Below are positions 8,676 through 17,199 of a DNA stretch of 58,947 nucleotides, one piece after another (position 1 is the stretch's first letter; each line of letters begins with the position of its first letter). The notes under the pieces are model-generated. The model worked only from the letters and a program-made list of their open reading frames with translations, did not search any database and was not told the origin of the DNA. Both the position numbers and the translations under genes were made by a program. Origin of the DNA: SFWF01 sp045636705 (GTDB lineage: Bacteria; Bacillota; Clostridia; Oscillospirales; Acutalibacteraceae); contig JAZTYA010000038.1 of NCBI GenBank assembly GCA_045636705.1, forward strand, positions 1 to 58,947. Direction: 5' to 3'.

Positions 8676-8753
8676 GGGTTGCGGTAATTAAATTACGCAA
8701 ACGCCTTTTAGGCTTTATTTTAGAAAACTTTTTATTTTTTCGGAGGCAACCTT

Positions 8754-10415
8754 ATGGTAAATACCGACAGATTATGTATGTCTTGTATGAACGATAACGG
8801 CGGAGAAAAAATCTGCTCTATCTGTGGACACGACTCTTCAAAGGATAACCCTGCGCACCTTTTAAAATCGGGAAGTTGGGTTAATGCTAACAGATATTTA
8901 GTCGGCAAGGCTATTGAAGAAAGCGGTGACGGAGTCACCTACATAGGATGGGATAACGACAAAAACGCCGTTGTTAACATCCGCGAATATTTCCCTAAAG
9001 GACTTGCTGTCAGAAGTCCCGACAGAATGACCGTAACTCCTGCAGAAAATCAAGGACTTGGATTTAATCGTGGAAAGAATGATTTTATTTCTCTTCATTC
9101 TTCCCTCTCTTCTCTTGTTTACACAACCGCCATTCTTAAGACGGTTGACGTTTTTGAAGAGAACGGCACCGTTTATTCGGTTATATCGACAATCTCTGGA
9201 ATAACCCTTAAAGCCTTCTTACTCCGTAACGGTGGTTCGCTTAAATGGGAACAGTTAAGACCTCTATTTATGCCACTTGTTTCCTCTATTATGGAACTAC
9301 ATCAAAACGGTATTATTCACAGAGGCATTTCTGCAGATACGATTCTTGTTGGCCGCGACGGAAAACTTTATTTAACAGGCTTTAGCATTAACGATGCAAG
9401 AACTGTTGGAGATGACTTCCCTGCTTCCTTGCAAACCGGTTATGCTGCTCCTGAGCAATACGGCAATTTTGGTGGACTTGCTGACGAGAAGAGTGATATT
9501 TACGCTTTAGGCGCAGTAATCTTCCGTTGTCTTTTCGGCTCGGTTTTACCAGACGCCGGCGAACGAATGAACAACGATGCGCTATCTATCCCTGCAAAGA
9601 TTACCGAAACCGTTCCTAAAAACGTTCTTGGTGCAATTGCGAACTCCTTAAAGGTAAACCCTGCAGAGCGTATTGCATCAATTGAACGCTTAAAGCAGCT
9701 TTTAGAAATAATTCCGCAAGAAACAAGTCAACAGTCCGAGCCTGTTAAGTCTAAATCTTCAGCAGGCAAGATGATTCTCATCTCAGCCCTTATAACAGCC
9801 CTTGTATTCGCAGCACTTTTTGCTTTATTCTACTTCACTGTTGGCAAGGATTTCTTTGATAAGAAGGATGAATCAAGCTCTTCACAGCCCACTTCGAGCT
9901 ATGAAACCCCGTCCTTTGCAGAGCCCGGTCAGCTAGACCCCAATATGGACCCTGAACCGGACGAAAAGACCTATGACGTTCCCGACTACAAGGAAATGAC
10001 CTATGCTGAAATTATGAAAGACGCTGATTTATCAGATAAGTTTGAAGTCTTTATAATCGGCAAGGAATATTCGGATGATATCCCAAGAGGCAAGGTTACA
10101 AACCAGACTGTTAAAGCTGGAGAAAAGGTTGTTAAGGACACCGAAATCGGTCTTTACGTAAGCCTTGGTCCTTCAACCGTATCGATGCCCAAAATTTTAG
10201 GTCTTACTCAAGAACAAGCTTACATTGTTTTATTGGAAACCGGCTTCTTGCCCGAAAATATTGAGTTCACAGACGAAATATATGATGACACTGCAAAGCC
10301 TTCTGTTGCTCTTCGCGCAACATACAACGAAGGTGACAAGGTTTCTCTTGACAGCGCTATAAAGATATATATAAACGGCTACGTCGGAGAAGAAACTTCA
10401 AGCAAAGCAGACTAG
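8754..10415 (+). CDS. Zinc-ribbon / pseudokinase / PASTA transmembrane protein
   Basis: Order of parts: a four-Cys zinc ribbon (C8, C11, C21, C24), a protein-kinase-like domain (about 45-320), one transmembrane helix (about 339-363), a Ser/acidic linker, and two PASTA-like domains (about 410-545) outside the cell. Compared with active Ser/Thr kinases, the VAIK Lys is Arg77 (VNIREYFP), HRD reads H-R-G191 and DFG reads T-G209-F. The structural motifs AAPEQYG and KSDIYALG are kept. The domain is therefore probably a pseudokinase that binds rather than phosphorylates. PASTA domains often bind muropeptides or beta-lactams, which suggests cell-wall sensing. No PP2C phosphatase gene is adjacent. Confidence 0.82.
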   Translation: MVNTDRLCMSCMNDNGGEKICSICGHDSSKDNPAHLLKSGSWVNANRYLVGKAIEESGDGVTYIGWDNDKNAVVNIREYFPKGLAVRSPDRMTVTPAENQGLGFNRGKNDFISLHSSLSSLVYTTAILKTVDVFEENGTVYSVISTISGITLKAFLLRNGGSLKWEQLRPLFMPLVSSIMELHQNGIIHRGISADTILVGRDGKLYLTGFSINDARTVGDDFPASLQTGYAAPEQYGNFGGLADEKSDIYALGAVIFRCLFGSVLPDAGERMNNDALSIPAKITETVPKNVLGAIANSLKVNPAERIASIERLKQLLEIIPQETSQQSEPVKSKSSAGKMILISALITALVFAALFALFYFTVGKDFFDKKDESSSSQPTSSYETPSFAEPGQLDPNMDPEPDEKTYDVPDYKEMTYAEIMKDADLSDKFEVFIIGKEYSDDIPRGKVTNQTVKAGEKVVKDTEIGLYVSLGPSTVSMPKILGLTQEQAYIVLLETGFLPENIEFTDEIYDDTAKPSVALRATYNEGDKVSLDSAIKIYINGYVGEETSSKAD

Positions 10416-10423
10416 GACTAAAA

Positions 10424-10460
10424 TGAAAAACGCCAACCGAAACCGGTTGGCGTTTTTTTG
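10424..10460. terminator. Bidirectional terminator, pseudokinase / Asp23
   Basis: Stem CGCCAACC/GGTTGGCG (10431-10438, 10445-10452) with flanking A and T runs between convergent genes. Confidence 0.88.
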
Positions 10461-10468
10461 TTTTAAAA

Positions 10469-10813
10469 TTATTCTTGTTCGTCTTCCATAACAACGTCTG
10501 CAATATAAACGTTTACGCTCTTAATTGCATTACCTGTCATTGTCTGAACCTTTTCTTTTACGTTCTCCTGAACTGCCTCGGCGGTTTCACGAGCGTTTGC
10601 ATCCTTTGCTAAGCGGATATAAAGGTTAATTATAACCGCGCCGTTTTTCATTTCTGCCTTTACTGCTTTAAAGACCGGTTTTCCCGAAACAGCTTTTTTA
10701 AGGTCAATACTTCTTGCTGCCAAAGAATCAACACCTGCAACCTCTACGGCTGCCATAGATGCCATACTTTCAATTACGTCTATATTTATACTAAGTCCGC
10801 TTTTTTCTGCCAT
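10469..10813 (-). CDS. Asp23/Gls24 family envelope stress protein
   Basis: A 114-residue Asp23/Gls24 (YqhY/AmaP-type) protein, a family linked to envelope stress and membrane-associated filaments. The GGAGG nine bases before the ATG at 10813 fixes the start; the frame runs further upstream but without a ribosome site. Family features are GLSINIDVIESMASMAAVEV, a central beta segment, and VKSVNVYIADV-like end (SVNVYIADVVME). It follows spoIIIAH by about 85 bases and has its own TATAAT (10854-10859). YqhY near spoIIIA is a common order in Firmicutes, although accC and nusB are not next here. Confidence 0.85.
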   Translation of the reverse strand: MAEKSGLSINIDVIESMASMAAVEVAGVDSLAARSIDLKKAVSGKPVFKAVKAEMKNGAVIINLYIRLAKDANARETAEAVQENVKEKVQTMTGNAIKSVNVYIADVVMEDEQE

Positions 10814-10898
10814 TTTGATTACCTCCATTGTCTTTGACATAGATGTTATCTTTATTATACCATATTTTTCAAAAATGAAAAGCATTTTTTAAAAAAAG

Positions 10899-11465
10899 TT
10901 ATTTTAAAGCATTTAGAGCCTCTTCTTTTGTAAGGGTGATTATTTTAATTTTACCTGCGCTAAAATCGGTTTGTGACATTACGGCATCTCGGACCTGTGC
11001 CGTTTCACTCTGCTCTAGCTTATCGCTTAAAACTATAACGTTTATGTCCTCATCACCTATTATAACCAGCGTGTAATTAAATCCTTTTGCTTTAAGTATT
11101 GTTTCTATTGCCGCTTCCTTTTCGGTGCGCTCGGCTAAAGACTCGCTTTTAAGGAGCAATTTTTCCCTTTCCTCTACCGAAAGGTTTGCATCAGATAAGG
11201 ATTCCTCAATTATTCCCACTGCTTCATCTCGGGACTGTTTGCGCTCTTTTTTAAGTTTTGAAAAATAATTTTCTACCGAATTTTCTTGTTCTATTGCCTC
11301 TGCATTTACATATTCTGCTTGGCCTAAATATTTCGAAGATGTATTTGTATCGGTCGAGGTTGAAACGGCCGAATATTCCATATTAAGCCAGATAGCCGCA
11401 CCTAACGCCACCACCATTACTGCTAGCGCAATCTGTGTTTTCCCGAAGACTTTACCCTTTTTCAT
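10899..11465 (-). CDS. spoIIIAH: Stage III sporulation protein AH
   Basis: Mother-cell membrane protein whose YscJ/FliF-like ring domain meets forespore SpoIIQ to form the channel ('feeding tube') between the two cells. The 188 residues have an N-terminal transmembrane helix (about 9-26), a Glu-rich coiled linker, and a C-terminal ring-building domain ending in KIKIITLTKEEALNAL. It is last of the eight spoIIIA genes, five bases after spoIIIAG. The C-terminal domain and position make the call secure. Confidence 0.92.
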   Translation of the reverse strand: MKKGKVFGKTQIALAVMVVALGAAIWLNMEYSAVSTSTDTNTSSKYLGQAEYVNAEAIEQENSVENYFSKLKKERKQSRDEAVGIIEESLSDANLSVEEREKLLLKSESLAERTEKEAAIETILKAKGFNYTLVIIGDEDINVIVLSDKLEQSETAQVRDAVMSQTDFSAGKIKIITLTKEEALNALK

Positions 11466-11469
11466 ATAT

Positions 11470-12006
11470 CTATTCTCCTTTTTTATCAGATATAAATATT
11501 TTTCTGCTTGTTATATCAAGCGCCGCCATAACGGCGCCTTCTATGTTTTCTATAATACTAGAGGATTTAGCGTTACATACTATTGCAACTCCCCTTACCT
11601 TTGGCATATATTTGGTTACAATTAAAGGCTTTTCTTCGCCGCTTGCATCCTTAACGGTTATATAGGTTTGCTCCTTATTTGAAACGACGTTACCACTAGC
11701 CGTCTGATTGTTTTGCTTTGTTTCATCGGCATAGACGTAGGTAATTTCACTTTCAAGGGTTATTGTTACAACGGCAGCGGTATCTCCGCTTATTGCGGTT
11801 ACTATCTCTTTTATTTCTTCTTCAAGGAAATCTCTGTATTCTGTCCCTGAAAAGCAGTATTCGCCGGTCGTTTTCTCCTCTTCTTTGGAAGTTTCTTTCG
11901 GTAAAAGGGTGGATATATAAATTAACACTATACCGACCGTTCCTAAAATAAAAAGAAGCTTGCCGCTTTTTTTGTTTTTTAAAAACTCTGTTAGTCTTTC
12001 TTTCAT
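11470..12006 (-). CDS. spoIIIAG: Stage III sporulation protein AG
   Basis: Bitopic membrane protein that forms a large ring in the mother-cell membrane of the SpoIIIA-SpoIIQ channel. One transmembrane helix lies at about 19-36. The C-terminal half carries the ring-building fold with the conserved VRGVAIVCNAKSS and ISRKIFISDKKG-like ends (TSRKIFI). It has 178 residues and overlaps the end of spoIIIAF by 4 bases, so the genes are translationally coupled. Confidence 0.92.
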   Translation of the reverse strand: MKERLTEFLKNKKSGKLLFILGTVGIVLIYISTLLPKETSKEEEKTTGEYCFSGTEYRDFLEEEIKEIVTAISGDTAAVVTITLESEITYVYADETKQNNQTASGNVVSNKEQTYITVKDASGEEKPLIVTKYMPKVRGVAIVCNAKSSSIIENIEGAVMAALDITSRKIFISDKKGE

Positions 12007-12428
12007 TCAAACTTCACCGTTGCCATGATATTCAAATTTTGTATTATCTCTTTTATTTTTTCCGGTTCTTCTGCTCCGCTTATTATTATCTCATTAATTA
12101 CTATGCCGCCGTTCTCATCTTTATTAGCAACGCTACGAATTTTAGTGTATTTTATTTTGTTTTCGTCCAAAATCGCACTTATTATATACTCGGCTTGATA
12201 ACTGCTCATAGCTAAAACGTTCTCGCTTTCGGCGACTGCGCTCACACTTTTGGGAAATTCAAAAGTAAGGTCAAACTTTGAAAATGAAGAAACGATAACC
12301 GACAAAAAAATAATCGCTAAGATATACTTAAAGCTTTTTTCAAGGGTTTTTCCTGCTAAAATATTAAAAGCACCGCACATAATTGACGCCGCGCAAAAGA
12401 ATGCGACGATTTCCTTTATTCCCGACAT
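12003..12428 (-). CDS. spoIIIAF: Stage III sporulation protein AF
   Basis: A 141-residue protein with two N-terminal membrane helices (about 6-24 and 34-50) and a small C-terminal soluble domain. This is the layout of SpoIIIAF, a membrane part of the mother-cell side of the channel. The segment starting with KYILAIIFLSVIVSSF is typical. It begins one base after the spoIIIAE stop and overlaps spoIIIAG. Its biochemical role is not settled in the family. Confidence 0.88.
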   Translation of the reverse strand: MSGIKEIVAFFCAASIMCGAFNILAGKTLEKSFKYILAIIFLSVIVSSFSKFDLTFEFPKSVSAVAESENVLAMSSYQAEYIISAILDENKIKYTKIRSVANKDENGGIVINEIIISGAEEPEKIKEIIQNLNIMATVKFE

Positions 12429-12429
12429 T

Positions 12430-13530
12430 TTAAGTCACTCCCGAAACGATGGTTAAGGATATTATGAAAAGTCCTGCACAAAAGAGCATTACCCCTATAA
12501 GCACCGATAAAACACAGTCGGCAGCGTTAAAGATATCGGTTCCAAGTTTCACTCCAAAAAGACCTTCTATAGCCGAAAGCAGAAAGAGTGTAAACCGCCA
12601 TATAAGCATTTCTAACACTATGGGCAAAACTATAACGCAAACGGCCACTACCCCATACATACCGACAGAGGATTTTAAAAGTTTCACGGATGCCGTAACG
12701 GTGGCAAGCGACTCTGATATTGCTCCGCCTGCTACCGGTACAAAAGAGCCTAAAACAAACTTAATCGTTTTCATTCCGAGTCCATCTGCCGCAGTGTTTA
12801 CTGTGGTTTGTATTGATAAAAGCCCTAAAAAGACCGTTAGAGTTATTGAGAGTATCCACATTGCAGTTTTTTTGATAAGTTCGCCTAATGCTACAGACGA
12901 GCCGTTTTTTGAAATGCCGCTTATCATACCTATACTCAAATAAGAGCCCATTAACGGCACTATTACAAAAGAAGAAAGCATAGACACCGCTTCGGCCGAG
13001 CCTAAAAGCAAAAGGCTCATTCCGGAGGCCGTTACCCCGTAACCCGAAACGGTAAGAATGCCTGCATAAATCGGCACAAAGGAAAGCATAAAGGTGCTGC
13101 CTGCTTTTGCCGCCGACATTGATGAATCAATTAGTGAAAAAAGCGGCACAAACACCATAAGCACCGAAATCGGAACGAAGATATAAGAAATAAGCCGGCT
13201 ATACTGTTTCATATTTTCCATGCTTAGCGCAGCCGCAAAAATAATTATGATTCCAAGCATAGCAAGTCCGCTTTTAAGCGGTTTTTTGATTCCTTCCTTT
13301 AAAAAGGAACCAAGCTCGCTAAAAATGTTGCCCGCGGTAATCTTATTTACCCAGTCGGGATTTTCTACATCTATGTTTTCCTCTTCAAAAAACTCTCGTG
13401 CCTCTTCGGTCAGACTATATTTAAGGTCTTCTGCGCCGCTTTGCTTATATTGTTTCTCGTAAACGTTTTCTGCCCGTGCAGACAAGGAAAAGGATAGGAA
13501 AAGCAATAAAATTATTAAAATTCTTTTCAT
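12430..13530 (-). CDS. spoIIIAE: Stage III sporulation protein AE
   Basis: Large polytopic membrane protein of the SpoIIIA complex, with an N-terminal signal sequence (ending SARA) and about seven to eight later hydrophobic segments. The 366 residues compare with about 400 in Bacillus. Typical blocks include SGMSLLLLGSAEAVSMLSSFV and the conserved KFVLGSFVPVAGGAISES stretch. GGGGA precedes the start and there is one base between spoIIIAD and this gene. It is probably part of the export core. Confidence 0.93.
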   Translation of the reverse strand: MKRILIILLLFLSFSLSARAENVYEKQYKQSGAEDLKYSLTEEAREFFEEENIDVENPDWVNKITAGNIFSELGSFLKEGIKKPLKSGLAMLGIIIIFAAALSMENMKQYSRLISYIFVPISVLMVFVPLFSLIDSSMSAAKAGSTFMLSFVPIYAGILTVSGYGVTASGMSLLLLGSAEAVSMLSSFVIVPLMGSYLSIGMISGISKNGSSVALGELIKKTAMWILSITLTVFLGLLSIQTTVNTAADGLGMKTIKFVLGSFVPVAGGAISESLATVTASVKLLKSSVGMYGVVAVCVIVLPIVLEMLIWRFTLFLLSAIEGLFGVKLGTDIFNAADCVLSVLIGVMLFCAGLFIISLTIVSGVT

Positions 13531-13531
13531 T

Positions 13532-13921
13532 TTAGTTCCCCATAAACGAATATGCCGCCTTAAGAAGCGACGACAAAAGCGGAAGCGAAATTAAAAATAT
13601 TGCGCATCTGCCCGCAAGCTCTGCTCTGCCTGCTAATGCCGTTTGGCCAAAATCTCGGCAAAGGTCGGCCGTAAATCCCGTTATTATGCAGATGCCAAGC
13701 GCCTTAAATGCTAACAAAAAATAGGAGCTGTCTATTCCTGCTTCGGCTATTATGCTCCGAATTTCAAAAAATGGGTTAAGCATACTGCTTAAAAGGGATA
13801 AAAAAATTATAGCTCCGGCGGCTATGCTTAAAATTATTGCGTATTCGTACTTGTTTTCACGAAGGACGATGCTAAGTATTGCCGAAATGATGCATATTCC
13901 TAAGATTGATATAAGGTTCAT
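13532..13921 (-). CDS. spoIIIAD: Stage III sporulation protein AD
   Basis: Small membrane protein with four hydrophobic segments, including the FTADLCRDFGQTALAGRAELAG block characteristic of SpoIIIAD. I place the start at the ATG at 13921 (129 aa), four bases after the spoIIIAC stop. The frame is open to a TTG at 13936 that would overlap spoIIIAC. SpoIIIAC and SpoIIIAD resemble each other and are thought to form the membrane export-gate part of the channel. Confidence 0.9.
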   Translation of the reverse strand: MNLISILGICIISAILSIVLRENKYEYAIILSIAAGAIIFLSLLSSMLNPFFEIRSIIAEAGIDSSYFLLAFKALGICIITGFTADLCRDFGQTALAGRAELAGRCAIFLISLPLLSSLLKAAYSFMGN

Positions 13922-13925
13922 ATCT

Positions 13926-14120
13926 TTAAAGTCCAAAAACGTTTTTTACGGTGTCGAAAAGGTCGGCAATCATTCCTACTATCATAAGCAGAACCACAAC
14001 TAGTCCCGCAAGGGTTGTAAGCATTGCTTGTTCTTCTCTGCCCGAACGGACCAAAACCTGATTTAACACGGCTACAATAATACCTACCGCCGCTACCTTA
14101 AAAATTAAGTCAATATCCAT
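13926..14120 (-). CDS. spoIIIAC: Stage III sporulation protein AC
   Basis: A 64-residue, two-helix membrane protein beginning MDIDLIFKVAAVGIIVAVLN, with the conserved GREEQAMLTTLAGLVVVL hinge. The ATG at 14120 is one base after the spoIIIAB stop; the longer open frame starts inside spoIIIAB and lacks support. Length and sequence are as in other Firmicutes. Confidence 0.92.
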   Translation of the reverse strand: MDIDLIFKVAAVGIIVAVLNQVLVRSGREEQAMLTTLAGLVVVLLMIVGMIADLFDTVKNVFGL

Positions 14121-14121
14121 T

Positions 14122-14565
14122 TCATATAAGCAATATCGCCACAAAAAGACCAAAGAAAAGCCCTAGTACGCTATAAAGCTTTGCTTTTTGCAGTGTTTCC
14201 TGCTCTGCCTCCTTTTCTTTTTTGCCCAAAAGTTCTTTATATGTTCTGCATAGTTCTGTACCTGATTTGGTATCTCCAAGGCCAATTTCCTCAAAAAAAG
14301 TTTCTAAAAGTTTTATATCCTCTTTTTGTAGGCCCTCTTTTTTAAAATTCACACGATAATCGCGATATTCTAATAAAGTTTGGCTTAAACAGGACGAGAA
14401 TATTTCCTCAAGGGATATTTTGCATCTGATTTTGTCTTCGATTTCGTTTATTAAAAGAAGATAAGAGCGAAGTTTTTTCTCTCTTTCTTTAATTCGTGAA
14501 GAAAAATAAAATCCATAAAGGGTCGAAACCATAATAACAATTAAAATCCCAAATATTTTAAGCAT
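14122..14565 (-). CDS. spoIIIAB: Stage III sporulation protein AB
   Basis: A 147-residue protein with an N-terminal membrane helix, a helical soluble middle (containing RSYLLLINEIEDKIRCK) and a C-terminal membrane helix (about 130-146). This is the SpoIIIAB layout, structurally like type II secretion GspF pieces. Its start overlaps the end of spoIIIAA by 8 bases, so expression is coupled to the ATPase. Confidence 0.9.
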   Translation of the reverse strand: MLKIFGILIVIMVSTLYGFYFSSRIKEREKKLRSYLLLINEIEDKIRCKISLEEIFSSCLSQTLLEYRDYRVNFKKEGLQKEDIKLLETFFEEIGLGDTKSGTELCRTYKELLGKKEKEAEQETLQKAKLYSVLGLFFGLFVAILLI

Positions 14566-15478
14566 TTTTTAATATTTCCTTTGGCGATATTATTTCTATT
14601 TCTTTGCCTATTTTATTTGGAAGCACCGCGACCTTGCCAACAACGCCTTCCCTTAAAAGTCTTAAGGCTATGGGACGTTTTATAAGTTCTTCCAGTGTTC
14701 CCGCGTGGATGGTTGCAATTATCGTAACCCCTGCAAAAAAGCCTTCAAAAAGGCGGTCGAGTTCCCTTTTGTTTGCAATTTCGTCAAAGGCTACAATATC
14801 CGGGAACATTGTTCTAACGGCAATTTCAAGCCCTTTTTCCTTATCTGTGCCGCCTATTACGTCGGTGTTAATTCCGACGTCTAAAGTGGGCACGCCGCCA
14901 TATAGCGCGGCAATTTCTCCTCGGCTATCGACCACACAGACTCGTTTTCCGTTATCGGATAAATGTCTTATGAGGTCGCGAAGTATGGTGGTCTTCCCGC
15001 TACCGGGTGGGCCCGCTATAAGCAGTCCGTTTTCCGCCTTATCATAAAGACTTTTAGCGGCGCCGTTTACACTTCTGGCAATTCTAATATTTATTGAAGA
15101 AACCGAGCCGAAAACCCCGTCCTTAAAACTTCCGCAAACTCCTGCTCGGTTGCCGTTTTTCATAGATATATAGCCGTTATTAATTTCGCTTACCCTTGTA
15201 TATACCGAACGGTCGCAAAGTCGCATTATAACCTCTTTGATTTCGTTTTCGGTCACTGTTAGCGGTTTTTTAGGTAAAAGGGTTGAAACCAAACCGTCTT
15301 CCGATACAAAAAAATTTCTCTCTAAAGTCAAGGCAATGGGTCTATTTGCCCTGAGCCTTAGCTCGTAAGCGGCAGTTTTTATGCAAACGGGCAGTTTTTC
15401 TAAAACCTTTGCAATTCGGTCGGGCAATACGTAAAGAATACTGTCAAGTCCTTCTTCTTTTAAAACACTTCTTATCAC
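14558..15478 (-). CDS. spoIIIAA: Stage III sporulation protein AA (secretion-type ATPase)
   Basis: Cytosolic AAA-like ATPase that powers the SpoIIIA-SpoIIQ channel during engulfment. Walker A is GPPGSGKTTILRD, followed by VVDSRGEIAALYGG, DVLGG-like NTDVIGGTDK, and a Walker B region ending DIVAFDEI. Two GTG codons compete for the start. AGGTG overlaps the first (15487) and stands 6 bases before the second (15478), so the second is preferred (306 aa). It opens the spoIIIA operon behind a candidate sigma-E promoter. Confidence 0.93.
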   Translation of the reverse strand: MIRSVLKEEGLDSILYVLPDRIAKVLEKLPVCIKTAAYELRLRANRPIALTLERNFFVSEDGLVSTLLPKKPLTVTENEIKEVIMRLCDRSVYTRVSEINNGYISMKNGNRAGVCGSFKDGVFGSVSSINIRIARSVNGAAKSLYDKAENGLLIAGPPGSGKTTILRDLIRHLSDNGKRVCVVDSRGEIAALYGGVPTLDVGINTDVIGGTDKEKGLEIAVRTMFPDIVAFDEIANKRELDRLFEGFFAGVTIIATIHAGTLEELIKRPIALRLLREGVVGKVAVLPNKIGKEIEIISPKEILKNA

Positions 15479-15494
15479 TTTTATCACCTAATTA

Positions 15495-15520
15495 AAGGTA
15501 TGTGCCTGTCCTCTTAAATA
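15495..15520 (-). promoter_or_regulatory. Candidate sigma-E promoter of the spoIIIA operon
   Basis: On the minus strand TATTT (15516-15520), a 13-bp spacer and CATACCTT (15495-15502) resemble the sigma-E pattern (ATATT / CATACAnT). spoIIIA is sigma-E controlled in Bacillus subtilis, so context supports the match. Confidence 0.5.
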
Positions 15521-15524
15521 GAAC

Positions 15525-15554
15525 AAAAAAAGACCGACGATTAACTCGTCGGTC
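15525..15554 (-). terminator. Intrinsic terminator of the HAD-yeiH-yfbR operon
   Basis: Perfect 9-bp stem (15532-15540, 15546-15554) with a T-run on the minus strand. Confidence 0.85.
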
Positions 15555-15564
15555 AAACTAATAC

Positions 15565-16140
15565 TTATTTTCTTTGTTCATCTAATGATAATGAGAAGGA
15601 TGGTAAAAATTCTTCTAAAAAGACATTGGCTTCGGCAGAGTTCATATCGGATATTGCTTTTTGGGTTGTTTCCTTTGCAACCTCGAACTCGTGATTGCCC
15701 ATATTGGTTTCTTCAGTGCATTTTATAAGCGCCGAGATTTTATCTGCCGCCTTGACAAGCCTTACGGTCAACTCATCGGGATTGTAAATGTCCTTAAAAT
15801 CTTCTCTAAAATCCTGCGGTAACATTTGGATTAATTCATTTTCTGCCGTAGCCTCTATTTGCTTATACGCCTTTTTAATTTCGGCATTATAATACTTAAT
15901 AGGTGTTGGCAGGTCCCCTGTTATGATTTCGGAAGTGTCGTGGTACATAGCAACCAAAGCCACATACTTTGGGTCGGCATTGCCCGAAAAGCGCTTGTTA
16001 TTAATAATGGCAAGGGCATGGGCAATTTGTGCAACCTCTAGGGAATGTTCGCTTAAATTTTCATTTCTGGTGTTGCGCATAAGACCCCAACGATATATAT
16101 TTTTCATTCGTGACATCATTGCGTAAAAATGATTTGGCAT
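15565..16140 (-). CDS. yfbR: HD-domain 5'-deoxynucleotidase, YfbR-like
   Basis: HD-superfamily hydrolase predicted to dephosphorylate deoxynucleoside 5'-monophosphates. The 191 residues begin with the YfbR-type MPNHFYAMMSRMKNIYRWG and carry RNTRNENLSEHS, the metal-binding His in EHSLEVAQIAH and YHDTSEIITGDLPTP, and the K-Y-Y after it. It is the last gene of a three-gene operon with a YeiH-type transporter and a HAD phosphatase. The nucleotide-phosphatase activities of the first and last genes may be related, but the link to the transporter is unclear. Confidence 0.88.
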   Translation of the reverse strand: MPNHFYAMMSRMKNIYRWGLMRNTRNENLSEHSLEVAQIAHALAIINNKRFSGNADPKYVALVAMYHDTSEIITGDLPTPIKYYNAEIKKAYKQIEATAENELIQMLPQDFREDFKDIYNPDELTVRLVKAADKISALIKCTEETNMGNHEFEVAKETTQKAISDMNSAEANVFLEEFLPSFSLSLDEQRK

Positions 16141-16154
16141 ACTTCTTTTCCTTT

Positions 16155-17198
16155 CTATACAAGGCCCATTGCAATCTCGACTATGAGCGCCACTATAACC
16201 ACTAATGCCGAAATTATAAAGCCGTGTAACATAGGTTTAATACCTGATTTTTTCATATCCTTAAAGGATGTATTGAGTCCTATTGCCGCAAGGGCTGATA
16301 CCATTAAAAACTTGCTTACAGATTTGGTTGTAGATACAACCTCGGCAGGAATTGTAACAATGCTTGCTACTACCGACATTGCTAAGAAACCTAATATGAA
16401 CCAAGGGAAAACCTTTTTAAAGCTAAACTTTGTCTTAATGCCATCTGTTTGCTCGCCATTTTTAATAGCTTCTTTTCTCTTAATATTCATTTGAATAATC
16501 GCAAAGGTTAGAACTGTTGGGATTATTGAAAGCGTACGGGTTAGTTTTACCATTGTTGCAAAGTCGCCTGCCGCTTCAGAGAAAGCATAACCCGTTGCCA
16601 CAACCGAAGAGGTATCGTTAACCGCGGTGCCTGCCCATATGCCGAAAGCCTCGGCACTCATACCCATAGCTTTTCCCATTATGGGGAAAAGAACTATCAT
16701 AGCCATATCAAAAAGGAAGGTTGCCGACATAGCGTAAGCCACATCGTTATCCTCCGCATCAATAGTCGGTGCAATAGCGGCGATAGCCGAGCCGCCGCAG
16801 ATACCTGTTCCTGCGGAAATAAGGTTTGAAAGTTTCCAATTAAGGCCTAGTGCCTTGCCGATAAAGTATCCACCGCCAAAGCAGGTTAAAAGGGTAAATA
16901 TCATAACAACAAGCGACATTTTACCAACATTTAGGACGGTCTGTATATTAAGGGAAAGTCCTAAAAGGATAATAGCGAATTTTAGTATCTTTTTAGATGT
17001 GAACTTAACACCGGGTGCTAAAAACGAATTTTTACCGATAAAGTAATTGATTATCATACCGATAAACATTGCAATTACTGCGCCGCCGATTATATGGGTA
17101 TGTAAAAGTTTTTCTAAAAGTCCTTCGATAAAGGTTGCCGCTACGGCAATTAGAACCGATGTAGCTATTCCCGATAAAAATTTAAGCGTTTTCATCAA
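16155..17198 (-). CDS. yeiH: YeiH/UPF0324 family membrane protein (putative sulfate exporter)
   Basis: Polytopic membrane protein of 347 residues with about ten helices. Family signatures are GAVIAMFIGMIINY, AIILLGLSLN, GTGICGGSAIAAIAP and GIWAGTAVNDTSSVVA. The family is called putative sulfate exporter, but the substrate is not proven for most members. It sits one base after the HAD gene and 14 bases before yfbR, so the three are one transcript. Confidence 0.85.
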   Translation of the reverse strand: MMKTLKFLSGIATSVLIAVAATFIEGLLEKLLHTHIIGGAVIAMFIGMIINYFIGKNSFLAPGVKFTSKKILKFAIILLGLSLNIQTVLNVGKMSLVVMIFTLLTCFGGGYFIGKALGLNWKLSNLISAGTGICGGSAIAAIAPTIDAEDNDVAYAMSATFLFDMAMIVLFPIMGKAMGMSAEAFGIWAGTAVNDTSSVVATGYAFSEAAGDFATMVKLTRTLSIIPTVLTFAIIQMNIKRKEAIKNGEQTDGIKTKFSFKKVFPWFILGFLAMSVVASIVTIPAEVVSTTKSVSKFLMVSALAAIGLNTSFKDMKKSGIKPMLHGFIISALVVIVALIVEIAMGLV

Positions 17199-17199
17199 A

